Source: Marivirga atlantica (GTDB lineage: Bacteria; Bacteroidota; Bacteroidia; Cytophagales; Cyclobacteriaceae). Taken from it: 64,000 bases of DNA. The position numbers and the translations under genes were made by a program. The stretch covers positions 496,001 through 560,000 of the forward strand of contig NZ_JAERQG010000003.1 in NCBI RefSeq assembly GCF_016734805.1, written 5' to 3'. Positions 18,474 to 28,000 of the stretch are shown here, piece after piece (the stretch's first letter is position 1; each line of letters opens with the position of its first letter). Below the pieces are notes generated by a model. The model was not told the origin of the DNA. It saw nothing but the letters and a program-made list of their open reading frames with translations, and searched no databases.

Positions 18474-18998
18474 ATGATAATGAATTTAAAACCTCTACTC
18501 AAAAATAAACTAATCACAATCGAACCGCTAAAAGAAGAGGATTTTGAAGCCCTTTATGAAGTCGCTAAAGATCCGTTAATTTGGGATCAACATCCTGCAA
18601 AAAGATACCAAAAAGAAGTATTTTCAGAATTCTTTCATCAGTCATTAGCGTCTGGCGGGGCTATGATCATAATTGATAATGAAACAGCTGAGGTAATTGG
18701 TAGTTCGCGCTTTCAAAGCCTAGAAGGTTTTGCCAATGGCATTGAAATAGGTTGGACTTTTCTAGCCAGAAAATACTGGGGTGGTAAATACAACGCCTCT
18801 ATCAAAAACTTGATGATAACGCATGCTTTGAAACATGTAGATTATGCTTTCTTCATAGTTGCCAAAGAAAACGAACGCTCGAAAAAGGCTATGGAGAAAA
18901 TTGGTGGTAGACTTGTTGAGCCTAATGAATTCACGCAACTTCCAGACAAGGGAGATCAAAAAGTAATCTACGTGATTGAACGCTCATCTTATTATTAA
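18474..18998 (+). CDS. GNAT-family N-acetyltransferase
   Basis: The 174-residue protein shows a RimJ/RimL-like GNAT pattern: LITIEPLKEEDFEALYEVAKDP (split, about 13-34), IGSSRFQ near 80, IEIGWTFLARKYWGGKYN near 88-105 with the acetyl-CoA region, and FFIVAKENERSKKAMEKIGG near 125-145. Such enzymes acetylate amines on small molecules or protein N-termini; the substrate is unknown. Starts at 18474 and 18480 are equally good. It is divergent from the PhnA-like gene with 79 bases between them. Confidence 0.8.
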   Translation: MIMNLKPLLKNKLITIEPLKEEDFEALYEVAKDPLIWDQHPAKRYQKEVFSEFFHQSLASGGAMIIIDNETAEVIGSSRFQSLEGFANGIEIGWTFLARKYWGGKYNASIKNLMITHALKHVDYAFFIVAKENERSKKAMEKIGGRLVEPNEFTQLPDKGDQKVIYVIERSSYY

Positions 18999-19072
18999 TG
19001 CCAAATACTGCCAGAACAAAAGCTGTTGATTTCTCGTATTAACAATGACATTCACAATTAAGAAATTACTCC

Positions 19073-19183
19073 ATGCTAGGAATCTGGTTAAATAAAATAG
19101 GGCAAACTAAAACGCTCTCAATATTCATAGTCGCCTCTATACTAACTTTAGGAATTGGCTTTTTAATAGCGCTTTGTCTTTAA
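19073..19183 (+). CDS. Microprotein A, 36 residues, one TM helix
   Basis: The reading frame gives MLGIWLNKIGQTKTLSIFIV followed by a hydrophobic tail ending in LIALCL. It has a short basic cytoplasmic segment and a single membrane helix of about 20 residues. It is a paralogue of the product at 19301: both begin MLGIWL, then a polar K-rich stretch, then the helix. The first codons differ only at synonymous third positions (CTA/CTC, GGA/GGT, ATC/ATT), which supports selection on the protein. I see no clear promoter. The function is unknown; it could be a small membrane regulator. Confidence 0.6.
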   Translation: MLGIWLNKIGQTKTLSIFIVASILTLGIGFLIALCL

Positions 19184-19300
19184 TAAAGCTCCTGCCATTA
19201 AACTATCTGCTATTCATTAGCCCCTAACTTTTTATTTTGGTTTAAAACAATCGTTTTATTATATACGTAAGTAGTAAATAATCACTAAACAATCTATACT

Positions 19301-19405
19301 ATGCTCGGTATTTGGTTACACAAAAAAGGAAAAGTAAAAAAACTTTACGCATTTTTAACAGCCTCCTTACTATTGCTCGGAGCAGGAATTGTAATGGCCT
19401 TGTAA
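19301..19405 (+). CDS. Microprotein B, 34 residues, one TM helix
   Basis: The product begins MLGIWLHKKGKVKKLYAFLT and continues into a hydrophobic helix ending AGIVMAL. It is 34 residues long with a strongly basic N-terminal third, so an N-in, single-pass inner-membrane protein is likely. It is the second copy of a tandem pair with microprotein A, 117 bases downstream of its stop. It ends 72 bases before the pyruvate oxidase-like gene, so a link with that membrane-associated enzyme is possible but not shown. Confidence 0.65.
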   Translation: MLGIWLHKKGKVKKLYAFLTASLLLLGAGIVMAL

Positions 19406-19477
19406 AGAGACCTAGCTGTAAACTATCGCTCAAGTTGGCTGTTTACTTCCTTTAACAAAAAATCGGACCAATACAGA

Positions 19478-21232
19478 ATGAATGTTTCAGAGCAATTACT
19501 TAAGATATTAGAACAAGAAGGCGTTAAACATATTTTTGGTGTAGCAGGTGACGCACTCAACCCTCTGGTTGCAGCAATGGCAAACCAAAGCACCATCAAG
19601 TGGATAAAAATGAAGCATGAAGGTAATGCTTCTTATGCAGCGTTTGCCCAAGGTGAGTTAGGTCAAAACTTTGGAGTTTGTGCCAGTACTGTTGGTCCCG
19701 GAGCCCTTCATCTTGTTAATGGCTTATATAATGCTAAAAAAGAACGCTCCCCTGTTTTGGCAATCACTGGTCAAATTCCAGTTGCTAATATTGGTACTTC
19801 CTACCATCAAGAGGTAGATTTAACAAAAGTTTTCGATGACATATGTGAATACCAGGCCGTAATTCGTTCGGCTGAAGAAGCACCTAAAATCATTCTGAGG
19901 GCCATAAGAATAGCCATCAACAAAAAATGTGTCTGCCGAATTGAGTTACCGGCAGATTTAGCTCATGCGGCAGCGGCAAATCAAAATTTTGTACAAAGAG
20001 TTTTTAGATCTGATTCGGAAATTCATCCTTCGCAAGAAAAATTAGAGAATGCAGTTCAGCTTATTGATGGAGCTAAAAAAGTAGGTATACTGGCCGGAGC
20101 TGGTTGTCGCAATGCCAAAGAGGAAGTGATTGCTTTTTCCAAATTACTCAACGCACCAATCACTCACACCGTTCGCGCTTCAGATATATTTGATCACTCC
20201 ACGGAAAATGTAGTGGGTTTAACCGGCTTAATAGGTAATCCATCAGGATATAAAGGCGTGATGGAATGTGACTTGCTCATTATGTTGGGCACTGATTTTC
20301 CATACGGACCTTATCTGCCTGAAAAAACGAAAACTATTCAGATAGATATAAGACCTGAAAACATAGGTAACCGAACAGCAGTAGATTTAGGAATACACGC
20401 TGATTTAAAGTTTGTGCTACAATATTTAAATGAAAAGTGTAAACTTAAAAAGGATGACTCCTGGGTAAATAGCCTAAATAAGGAGTTTAGATCGTGGGTT
20501 GCTAATAATGGTGAAGATGCCTCCACAAAACGTGATTTTAAAATACTTCATCCGCAAATAATGGCCAAAGCTATTAGTGACCAGGCAAGTGATGATACAA
20601 TTTTTGTAATTGATACTGGCACCTCAGCCATCTGGGCTACGAACTTCATGAATTTTCATGCAGAAAGAAGAATGATAGGTTCGTTTAATCATGGTTCAAT
20701 GGCCGTTGGGTTACCTGCTGCCATTGGTGCACAACTACAATATCCTGAAAGGGAAATATGGGCGCTTGTTGGAGACGGAGCATTTAATATGACGCTTCAT
20801 GATTTCTCAACGGCAGTAGAATACGGCTTACCCATCAAAATAATTGTATTGAATAATAACGAGCTAGGTTTTGTTAAAATTGAAATGGAAGAAGCAGGTC
20901 TGGTACCAAATTATGATGCCTTAGAAGTTAAAAACTTTGATTTTGCACAATATGCCAAGCTCGTTGGTGGCGATGGCATTAATGTGACCAATGTGAAAGA
21001 GGTCGATAATGCTGTTGAACTTGCCAAACGATCTGACAAACCATTTATAATCAATGCCAAGGTCACAGGTGCTGAACTATCTCTACCTCCACATATTAGT
21101 TTTGGGATGGCGAAAAACTTTGCAATGTCCAAAATAAAAGAAGCACTTAGCGCTTCAAAAGGTGATAAAAAGAATTGGGAAAACATCAAAAATGAAATTA
21201 AAGCCTTCATTGATAAAGAAACGGCAAATTAA
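19478..21232 (+). CDS. Thiamine diphosphate enzyme, pyruvate oxidase/PoxB-like
   Basis: The 584-residue protein has the three domains of the family: Pyr domain (1-180, with IFGVAGDALNPL and catalytic E in WIKMKHEGNASYAAFAQ), a central domain (190-320), and a PP domain (360-540) with the TPP motif GDGAFNMTLHDFSTA...LNN. The segment NNELGFVKIEMEEAG resembles PoxB of E. coli, where it binds the cofactor region. PoxB oxidises pyruvate to acetate and CO2 and passes electrons to quinone at the membrane. A C-terminal membrane-binding helix of PoxB type is not obvious, so acetolactate synthase-like activity cannot be excluded. A VOC gene follows after 8 bases. Confidence 0.8.
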   Translation: MNVSEQLLKILEQEGVKHIFGVAGDALNPLVAAMANQSTIKWIKMKHEGNASYAAFAQGELGQNFGVCASTVGPGALHLVNGLYNAKKERSPVLAITGQIPVANIGTSYHQEVDLTKVFDDICEYQAVIRSAEEAPKIILRAIRIAINKKCVCRIELPADLAHAAAANQNFVQRVFRSDSEIHPSQEKLENAVQLIDGAKKVGILAGAGCRNAKEEVIAFSKLLNAPITHTVRASDIFDHSTENVVGLTGLIGNPSGYKGVMECDLLIMLGTDFPYGPYLPEKTKTIQIDIRPENIGNRTAVDLGIHADLKFVLQYLNEKCKLKKDDSWVNSLNKEFRSWVANNGEDASTKRDFKILHPQIMAKAISDQASDDTIFVIDTGTSAIWATNFMNFHAERRMIGSFNHGSMAVGLPAAIGAQLQYPEREIWALVGDGAFNMTLHDFSTAVEYGLPIKIIVLNNNELGFVKIEMEEAGLVPNYDALEVKNFDFAQYAKLVGGDGINVTNVKEVDNAVELAKRSDKPFIINAKVTGAELSLPPHISFGMAKNFAMSKIKEALSASKGDKKNWENIKNEIKAFIDKETAN

Positions 21233-21240
21233 AAAGGATT

Positions 21241-21603
21241 ATGAATAAACAGCTGCAAATGATACCGGTTTTACCTTCCAATGATATTGAAAGGGATATA
21301 AAATGGTATCAGCAATCTGTAGGTTTCAAATACGCTTTCGGAGACAAACACTATTGTGGTTTAACCAGAGACAATCTGGAAATCCATTTACAGCTTCATA
21401 GAGGAACGGAGGAAGACCCTATGCTGGATGGTTCAGTTATCAAAATATTTGTACCCGATTTAAAACCCTATATGGATGAGTTTCTAAAAAGAGGAACTAT
21501 AACAGCTGAAAAGATCAAAGAAAATACAGCTTGGGGTACAAATGAGTTCGGCTTTTACGACCTAAACAATAATTCTATCTTCTTTGTGCAGGATGTGCAT
21601 TAA
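21241..21603 (+). CDS. VOC-family protein (bleomycin-resistance-like)
   Basis: The 120-residue protein has the VOC repeat fold: MIPVLPSNDIERDIKWYQQSVGF near the start, YCGLTRDNLEIHLQLH in the middle, and TNEFGFYDLNNNSIFFVQD at the end, the last as in bleomycin-binding proteins. It could bind or act on a small hydrophobic molecule. It starts 8 bases after the pyruvate oxidase-like gene and was probably transcribed with it. The end of the unit is not marked by a clear terminator. Confidence 0.8.
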   Translation: MNKQLQMIPVLPSNDIERDIKWYQQSVGFKYAFGDKHYCGLTRDNLEIHLQLHRGTEEDPMLDGSVIKIFVPDLKPYMDEFLKRGTITAEKIKENTAWGTNEFGFYDLNNNSIFFVQDVH

Positions 21604-21671
21604 TAATTGCCTTTCGTGTAATACGCCTTGAAGTGCTAACTTAATTTCATGAACTTTTAATAAAAAGCATC

Positions 21672-22139
21672 ATGAAAAGAAGAATTCTATTTACCTTTTT
21701 GGCCTGTTTCACTAGCCTGCTATATACAAAAGCCCAAAACGAGCAAAAAACTGATCAAGTATTAGTAGCAGAAGCCTGCATGGATTACCTAGATGGATTT
21801 TATACAGGTGATACCACAAAAATCATCCGAAGTATAAAGCCTCGTTTACACAAATTCGGCTTCTGGAAAAATAAAGAAACGGGTGAATATAAGCTAGATA
21901 GCTACATGACTTTCGATGAAGCTGTTGCTTATGCGAAAAAGGTAGCTGAAAAAAACAGAACCCTTCCTGAAGGCATTCCAAAGAAAGTAGAAGTATTGGA
22001 CGTAATGAATCAAATAGCCTCAGCCAAAGTAACTGCATGGTGGGGAACTGACTACATTCTACTAGCCAAGGATAATGGTAAATGGATGATTGAACAGGTT
22101 ATCTGGGAAGGTCCTTTAGACAGAAAACCTTCAAACTGA
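21672..22139 (+). CDS. Secreted NTF2-like protein (putative lumazine-binding family)
   Basis: The 155-residue product starts with a signal peptide (cleavage after YTKAQ near residue 21). The rest is a cone-shaped NTF2-like domain: ACMDYLDGFYTGDTTKIIRSI near 32-52, then HKFGFWKNKETGEYKLDSYMTFDEAVAY split over 57-85, and ASAKVTAWWGTDYILLAKDNGKWMI near the end. I recognise the pattern of Bacteroidetes proteins called putative lumazine-binding, although no lumazine role is established. It is exported to the periplasm or beyond. No operon partner is obvious. Confidence 0.75.
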   Translation: MKRRILFTFLACFTSLLYTKAQNEQKTDQVLVAEACMDYLDGFYTGDTTKIIRSIKPRLHKFGFWKNKETGEYKLDSYMTFDEAVAYAKKVAEKNRTLPEGIPKKVEVLDVMNQIASAKVTAWWGTDYILLAKDNGKWMIEQVIWEGPLDRKPSN

Positions 22140-22225
22140 TCATACCATTTAAATAAACCCCTCAATTTGGGGGATTGCATTGGTTTTTAGCTTGCTGACA
22201 TTTACGGATATCAATTCCAAAAACT

Positions 22226-22825
22226 ATGTCAGCTATGCTAAACCTGAAGACTTATTTCATTATTCTGTTTACGATTTTTTATGTTAATCAAGCCAGAGGT
22301 CAGTATGCTTATGAAAGCTCCCCAGAACATCCGTATGGTCAATTAAATCCTGAAGCACCTGAGCAATTGGCAGATTATGAAAAAATCATTGGTATCTGTG
22401 ACTGTAAATCGGAAAGACGGACTCAAGATGGTGGCTGGACAGAACCTGTTGATATGACATGGGAATTCCGATACATTATGAATGGTATGGCTGTACAAGA
22501 TTTAACACTTAAAGCAGACGGCATACATTCCGGTAGTATCAGGCAATATAATGTGGATAGTGCGAGCTGGTATGTGCATTATTATTCTACCGCTGTCGCA
22601 ACTCCAAGCTTAGCCAGCTGGCATGGTGGCAAACAAGGTGACAACATCATTCTTTATAAAGAACAAAAAGCTCCTAACGGGATGGATGGTTACTACAAAA
22701 TCAACTTTACCGATATCACCGACAAAGGCTTCTATTGGCTAGGTGAATGGGTAAGTACTGATGAGAGCTTTAAACATGAAACCTGGCGGATCAGTTGTGT
22801 AAAAAGAGAAGAATCTTCTAATTAA
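22226..22825 (+). CDS. Exported protein of DUF1579-like type
   Basis: The 199-residue product has an N-terminal signal (FIILFTIFYVNQARGQ) and a soluble domain with the repeated beta pattern of lipocalin/DUF1579-like proteins: LADYEKIIGICDCKSERR, MTWEFRYIMNGMAVQD, ASWHGGKQGDNIILYKE and YKINFTDITDKGFYWLGEW. Cysteines at about residues 60 and 62 form a CDC motif, and another lies near the C-terminus. The function is unknown. ATG at 22226 and 22235 are both possible. The gene is followed by a decayed region. Confidence 0.65.
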   Translation: MSAMLNLKTYFIILFTIFYVNQARGQYAYESSPEHPYGQLNPEAPEQLADYEKIIGICDCKSERRTQDGGWTEPVDMTWEFRYIMNGMAVQDLTLKADGIHSGSIRQYNVDSASWYVHYYSTAVATPSLASWHGGKQGDNIILYKEQKAPNGMDGYYKINFTDITDKGFYWLGEWVSTDESFKHETWRISCVKREESSN

Positions 22826-22940
22826 TAAGTAATTAGAGCGTAGAATTTAATATACCTGATGTTGACTAATTATATTTCCAATATATTAAATATTTTCTAT
22901 TGGTTATTTTCTTGATTTTATAACATTAACTCTCGAGATT

Positions 22941-23114
22941 ATGGAAGCGAAGCAATTGAACAAGACTCAATTCACTAACTAAGAAATAAGCTATTATACT
23001 TTAGCAACTGCACTTGTAACTTTCTTGCTCTTCTTTATTAATGAAGGTTATTATGATTTGTGTTGGATGCAAAGCCTTGTCAACTGGATAATATTCACTA
23101 TCTATACTGTTTGA
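22941..23114 (+). pseudogene. Remnant of a small membrane protein gene
   Basis: From ATG at 22941 the frame reads 13 sensible codons, stops at TAA (22980), then continues for 43 codons with a clear membrane-helix pattern (YYTLATALVTFLLFFINEGY, then a Trp-rich stretch) up to TGA at 23112. The interrupted frame and a good hydrophobic pattern on both sides suggest a decayed small membrane protein. The stops are seen directly; the ancestral protein is inferred. Confidence 0.5.
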
Positions 23115-23229
23115 TCAATACATACCTAACGCTAAGATGGTAATCATACCCGATGCAAGACACCAACTCTATTTATATCAACCAGAACTGGTAAACAAAA
23201 CTATTAAGCGTTTTATGGAGAAGAATTGA
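23104..23229 (+). pseudogene. C-terminal remnant of an alpha/beta hydrolase gene
   Basis: In another frame, 23104-23229 reads an ILFDQYIPNAKMVIIPDARH segment followed by QLYLYQPELVNKTIKRFMEKN (in two parts) and a stop. This is the typical end of alpha/beta hydrolases, with the catalytic histidine position in DARHQ. No N-terminal part with a nucleophile is present upstream, so it is a fragment. Confidence 0.5.
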
Positions 23230-23420
23230 AACATCTATTTTGGATAAGTCGAGCATTAAAAACTACCACCAGATTATAATGTGTATTAAGCCTATAATGT
23301 CTGGGTTATCTGAATGGGTATTTCACTACGGAAGACCAGATAGCATCTTTAGGCACTGTATTTATTGCAAGAGTGAGTATTATTCTCTTTCTTGAGTTGT
23401 TTAACCTAATCAACCTTAAA

Positions 23421-23786
23421 ATGAAAAGACTTCTACTTTTACTTGCTTTTTTATGCTTTACTGCCACTTCGCAAGCACAAACCATCAAACAAGCTACAGC
23501 CCGAATTTTTGAGTCTCAGTCAAAAGAATTGTCACGTATCGTTTTGGTATATGAAACGGGAGAAAGTGAAATAATTGAATTAGAGAATTTCAAAATGTTG
23601 GCAAGCAGCTCTTCTACTAATGAAGTGCTGATAGAAAATCAAAAGAAGATCAACAAGCTCTTCAATGATATGGCTGAAAAAGGTTATGAAATATCCAAAA
23701 TGACTACTACTGGCGAAGTATTCCTTTACACTTTTGTAGTTTTCACCAAAAAGGTTGACACCCTTTTTGAGATGGGTGACAACTAA
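23421..23786 (+). CDS. Small exported protein of unknown function
   Basis: The 121-residue product has a clean signal peptide (MKRLLLLLAFLCFTATSQAQ). The mature part (TIKQATARIFESQSKELSRI...) is a short mixed alpha/beta domain with the pattern MAEKGYEISKMTTTGEVFLYTFVVF, similar to DUF4177-like small proteins in which a G-Y/W-E motif precedes beta-strands. ATG at 23421 is chosen because it starts the signal peptide; the frame is open further upstream to GTG at 23373, but that part has hydrophobic sequence from the decayed region. The function is unknown. Confidence 0.65.
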   Translation: MKRLLLLLAFLCFTATSQAQTIKQATARIFESQSKELSRIVLVYETGESEIIELENFKMLASSSSTNEVLIENQKKINKLFNDMAEKGYEISKMTTTGEVFLYTFVVFTKKVDTLFEMGDN

Positions 23787-23923
23787 CCATCAATAGTCAA
23801 TTAAGCGTTTGCAATATGCTGATATAGAAAGAAGTTCAACAAGCCGTTCTATTGCTATTCAATAAAAAATTTCAACAAGGTGTAATAATTATTGACTTTA
23901 GCCACTAAACAAGTAAAACTATA

Positions 23924-24415
23924 GTGAGTAGCGATTTTTATAAGGCCTCAATTTTACCCTATGCAGCAATCATCATCAAGATTTGCAGGGCTTACACCAA
24001 CTCGCAGGAAGATTTTGAAGACTATTACCAGGAAGTTTGTCTGCAAATATGGAGGAGTAGAGAAAATTTTAATGAACATGCACAGTGGTCTACCTGGGTG
24101 TACAGGCTGTCCTTAAATGTGTGCCTTACTTTATTAAAAAAGAAGAAAAACACTTACCAGCATTTTGCCTCTGACATGCTACCTGAAGAAGCCGCAGTTG
24201 ATAGCCATGCTTTTGCTGATGAATCGCTCAACCAATTGTATGATGCTATCAAACAATTATCAGAAGTGGACAGAGGGGTAATTCTACTTTACTTAGAAGA
24301 GAAATCGTATCAGGAAATCGCTGACATTATAGGCACCAATCCTAATAACATTGGTGTACGCATCAAAAGAATTAAAGAACGCTTAAAAAAATTATTAGAT
24401 GGAAAAGTCAATTGA
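23924..24415 (+). CDS. ECF-type RNA polymerase sigma factor
   Basis: The 163-residue protein has sigma region 2 (about 10-75; NSQEDFEDYYQEVCLQIWRS and WSTWVYRLSLNVCLTLLKKK) and region 4 (about 105-155; LSEVDRGVILLYLEEKSYQEIA, GTNPNNIGVRIKRIKERLK). Regions 1 and 3 are absent, as in extracytoplasmic-function sigma factors. The start is GTG at 23924. It overlaps the next gene, a membrane protein, by 17 bases, the usual layout of a sigma factor and its membrane anti-sigma factor. Target genes cannot be read from this window. Confidence 0.9.
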   Translation: MSSDFYKASILPYAAIIIKICRAYTNSQEDFEDYYQEVCLQIWRSRENFNEHAQWSTWVYRLSLNVCLTLLKKKKNTYQHFASDMLPEEAAVDSHAFADESLNQLYDAIKQLSEVDRGVILLYLEEKSYQEIADIIGTNPNNIGVRIKRIKERLKKLLDGKVN

Positions 24416-25037
24416 AACAATCTGGAAAAAAGGATTTTTAGAAAGTGATGCCCTTGTTGCTCCCAAAATAAATAACCTGTATGGTCAAAAGTCGAAAACG
24501 ATTATTGACAGGCTAAAACGCATGATGAAAATTAACACCTATGTAATTGCCATCTTTGCTGTGCTCAACACTGGGCTTTATGCATTTTTAGGAACTCCCT
24601 ACACAGGTCTATTCTTGTTTTTTCTTTTTATGGTTGCCTGCTGGGTAAGCATCAGGCAAGAAAAGTCACTCAAAAATATCGACATTAACCTTAGCAGTTA
24701 TGAGTATTTGAAATCATTTAACGACAGATTGAAGTCAGCCATATCAGGGAATGCAAAAGCCATGCGTTTTTTATACCCGCTGGCATTTATAGCTTGCCTG
24801 ATGCCTATTGTTCACTCCTTAAAAAAGGTAGATGTAACGCGTGAGGCTATCCTCAATTCCGGGCTACACCTCACTTATGGAATACCTACGGTTGCCTGGG
24901 CAGTAGCCATACTCATCGCCATTGTGATGTACATTTTCGGTAAAAAAATTTATTATTGGGATGTAAACCTTGTCTACAATAGGATTTTCAAGAAAATTGA
25001 AAGCATGATCAATGAAATGGAGGAGTTGAGGAAGTAA
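24399..25037 (+). CDS. Membrane protein, probable anti-sigma factor of the preceding ECF sigma
   Basis: The 212-residue protein has a soluble N-terminal part (about 1-45), two helices (about 48-68 and 72-85), a cytoplasmic loop, and two further membrane segments (about 122-140 and 165-182), then a basic C-terminus with an amphipathic helix. No zinc-binding anti-sigma motif (HxxxCxxC) is visible, so it is not a ZAS protein. Its overlap of 17 bases with the sigma gene is the reason for the anti-sigma call. A family name is not recognised, and it could be a co-transcribed sensor instead. Confidence 0.6.
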   Translation: MEKSIETIWKKGFLESDALVAPKINNLYGQKSKTIIDRLKRMMKINTYVIAIFAVLNTGLYAFLGTPYTGLFLFFLFMVACWVSIRQEKSLKNIDINLSSYEYLKSFNDRLKSAISGNAKAMRFLYPLAFIACLMPIVHSLKKVDVTREAILNSGLHLTYGIPTVAWAVAILIAIVMYIFGKKIYYWDVNLVYNRIFKKIESMINEMEELRK

Positions 25038-25045
25038 GCTTAAAT

Positions 25046-25076
25046 AATAAGCTCGCAGTTTAACTACGAGCTTATT
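25046..25076. terminator. Hairpin terminator between convergent genes at 25037 and 25094
   Basis: AATAAGCTCG (25046-25055) pairs with CGAGCTTATT (25067-25076) across an 11-base loop. T-rich flanks are weak. It lies in the gap between convergent genes and can serve both. Confidence 0.6.
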
Positions 25077-25093
25077 AAAGCTATATGTTGCAA

Positions 25094-28000
25094 TTATTCT
25101 ATAACAACCTTCACCCTGCCCTGCTGTTTAGATCCGTCAGCTTGTAAAAAGTAAATACCTGAGCCCAAACCTGAAAGATCAATCTTCTGATTTGATGCTT
25201 CAGTCAATTTAACTCTTTTTACTACTTGTCCGTTGGATGCCACTACCTCTATTTCTTGTGCCGGGCCTTGATAGCCATTAACATAAACAATACCATTTGT
25301 AGGGTTAGGATAAATGCTAAGATCAAATACCGGCTTTTCATTGCTTAATATGGCGTCTGTTTCTACGTTTACAATGCCACTGTTATTAAGGTAAATAGTC
25401 AGATTAAGTTCACGCATTAAGCTTTCAATCGGTAAATCAAAAGTACTTGCAGATTGATCAATGCCCGGGATATCTAAACGCAATTCGTAGTCTCCTTCAG
25501 AAATCTCGAGCATCTCAAAACTACCTGTACTATCAGTAACATCTACATGAACTATGCTATTGGTTTCCTTTTCTATTAGGTAGATAATCAACTCCCTAAT
25601 ACCTTCACCTTCAGCCAAATCTTCGACTGCCATACGAGAGTTGTTGCTACCTTCAGCTTTCACAACTTTACCCTTGATATTACCTCGACCAACTTCTTGT
25701 TGTGGTGAAGTCCTTTTAGGTAGCATGTACATATCTGTATCTATGTTGTCGTTAATATTTAGCACCGTGGCACTTCTATGAAAATGTGTGTCAGCATAAT
25801 AAGTAGGAAATAAATCAGCAGAACTGCTTCCTATAGGTATAACTTGAATGATGTAAGCACCATCTCTGATACCTGAAAAACTCAAATCTCCCTTAGTAAA
25901 ACTACTACGTTGGTATAATCCTCCTTCTAAAGAAAACAGTTTAGCCAGACCTACTTCTACAGGATCATCATTAGGTCTTAATACATCGAATGAAAGATTA
26001 TAAATCCCCAATACCTCCACGCTCTCTTTAGTCTCTGCATAGTTCAAACTGTCGTTTCCTTCAATAAATGCAGTTACAGTTAGATTGGAAGCACCGTTTA
26101 ATATGAGTTGATTATTGTTAATAGATGCATTTCCACTTTCAATGGCAAATTTAACAGGAAGCCCACTTGACGAGGAAGCAGATAACTGGATTGGCGATTG
26201 ATCTTGATATAAAGTGTCAGGTAGCGCAAAAGAAATGCTTTGATTCCCCTTCATTGTAACTTCTACATTCCAAACTTGTGAGGTTTCACCATCTTCAGCG
26301 GTTACCATGAAATCAACCACTTCTGTAAAATCAATGGATTGATTGGCACTTGGTTGGATACTTGCACCAGCAGATAGTTCTATGATTGGAATAAGGCTGG
26401 TTAAGTCTGTTCCTGTTGCTACCTCTATTTTAATTTGATGATCAATACTATCAATTACAGCGGCACTCAATTGCTCATTTATTACAAATGAAGTGATATC
26501 CGTAGCTGTATTAAGATTCTCATCAATTTGCACATTCAAACTTGCTTTACATCCAAATGTTAAATCCTGAACCTCTACTGAATAATTACCTGAAGACAGA
26601 TTGCCTACTTCAACTACTTTGGTGTCAGCACTCAAAACACGATATGATGTTCCGTTTAAAAAGATTTCATATTGTTCGCCAGAAATATTAGTCTCCATGG
26701 TAAAACTTCCATTTCCCTGATTACCATAATCTTCGTTAGTAATATTTAGAACTGAAGGCGTAAATTCGTATTTAGACCCTATATTTAATGAAAGCGTGTC
26801 AACACAGCCCAATAGTAAATCTTCAACAATCACCTCATACAATCCAGGAGCAAACTGTTGGTTTAATTCTATCATTAAACCATTTCCTGGGTTCTTCACG
26901 GTTTCAAAATAGTTATCTGTTTCGTCAGAATAAACGACAACTGATAAGCTATCTGTATGACTTACAGAGTCTGCTAATAAGTAAATGGAGCCATCTTCAG
27001 TGTTACTACAGCTAGCACCTTCAGTAATGCCTGTAAGCTTCATAGCATTGCAATCAAAATTTGTAAAATCAAATTCCACCCGCACTGAATCAACTACTGA
27101 ACAAACAGAAGTACCATTGATCAGATAAGCGAATGAATAAGATCCGGAAGCTGCTGCTTCGAGATTAACAATTCCAGTCTCTTCATTGTATGTTGGTTTT
27201 GTACCAAAGTAATTATTTGAAGACCTAAATATCCACATACCCACTGTGTCTTCATTATCTAGTAAATCAAAAAGGTTGATTTCAGGTGTATTTTCAATGT
27301 TAAAAGTAGCTTTAGGTGCAGCATTGAACTCCCCAGTATATGGTGGACGTTGATAAGTAAACTTTAGCTCGTCAAATGTTTCATTGCATATACTATCATT
27401 ATCGGTGATCGTCCATCTAATAATATAGTCTCCTGACACAGCAGAGTCTCTGACATTAAAATAAGCCGATGGTAATGTATCAATGCTAAAAATAGGCCCA
27501 TAGGCAATCCCTTCCGGAGCACTTAAAACACTCCAACTCCCCTTTTCATGATCGTTGGGACTGTTAGCATTCAATTGGTATGATTGCGAGCAGGTTTCAA
27601 TATCTGCTCCAGCTTCAGCAATAGTTACATTTCTTTGAATATCAACAACCTCTACCTGCACCGTATCAGAGCTGCAGCCTACCGAGTTATTAATGGCAAA
27701 AACAGTGTACGTTCCGGCCGCTAAGCCGGCATAAACTGGTTCAGTAAAATCTGGAGATTCCTTTACACTATCGCCATCAAACCAATAAAAGTCATAATCT
27801 GCAGTAACTGCGCTGTCACCAACTAAAGTGTAAGCACTGGCTGTACCATTAGCAGCTGCACTATCTGTACTGCAATAAAGGTTATCAGTTACTTCCGTTG
27901 TTAACTGAAATGGAATTGGATTAACTTTTATTGAATCGACATTATTAGAGTAGTCACATTCAAGAAAGTTGGTATTCGGAAGGCTTATAGGTGTTGGATT

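Noticed and set aside
19406-19470. GTAAAC/GTTTAC inverted pair after microprotein B as a terminator
   Set aside because: The arms have about six pairs with a 17-base loop, and no T-tract follows.
22157-22177. Hairpin CCCC-TCAATTT-GGGG after the lumazine-binding-like gene
   Set aside because: The stem has only four to five pairs and no T-tract follows, so a terminator call is not supported.
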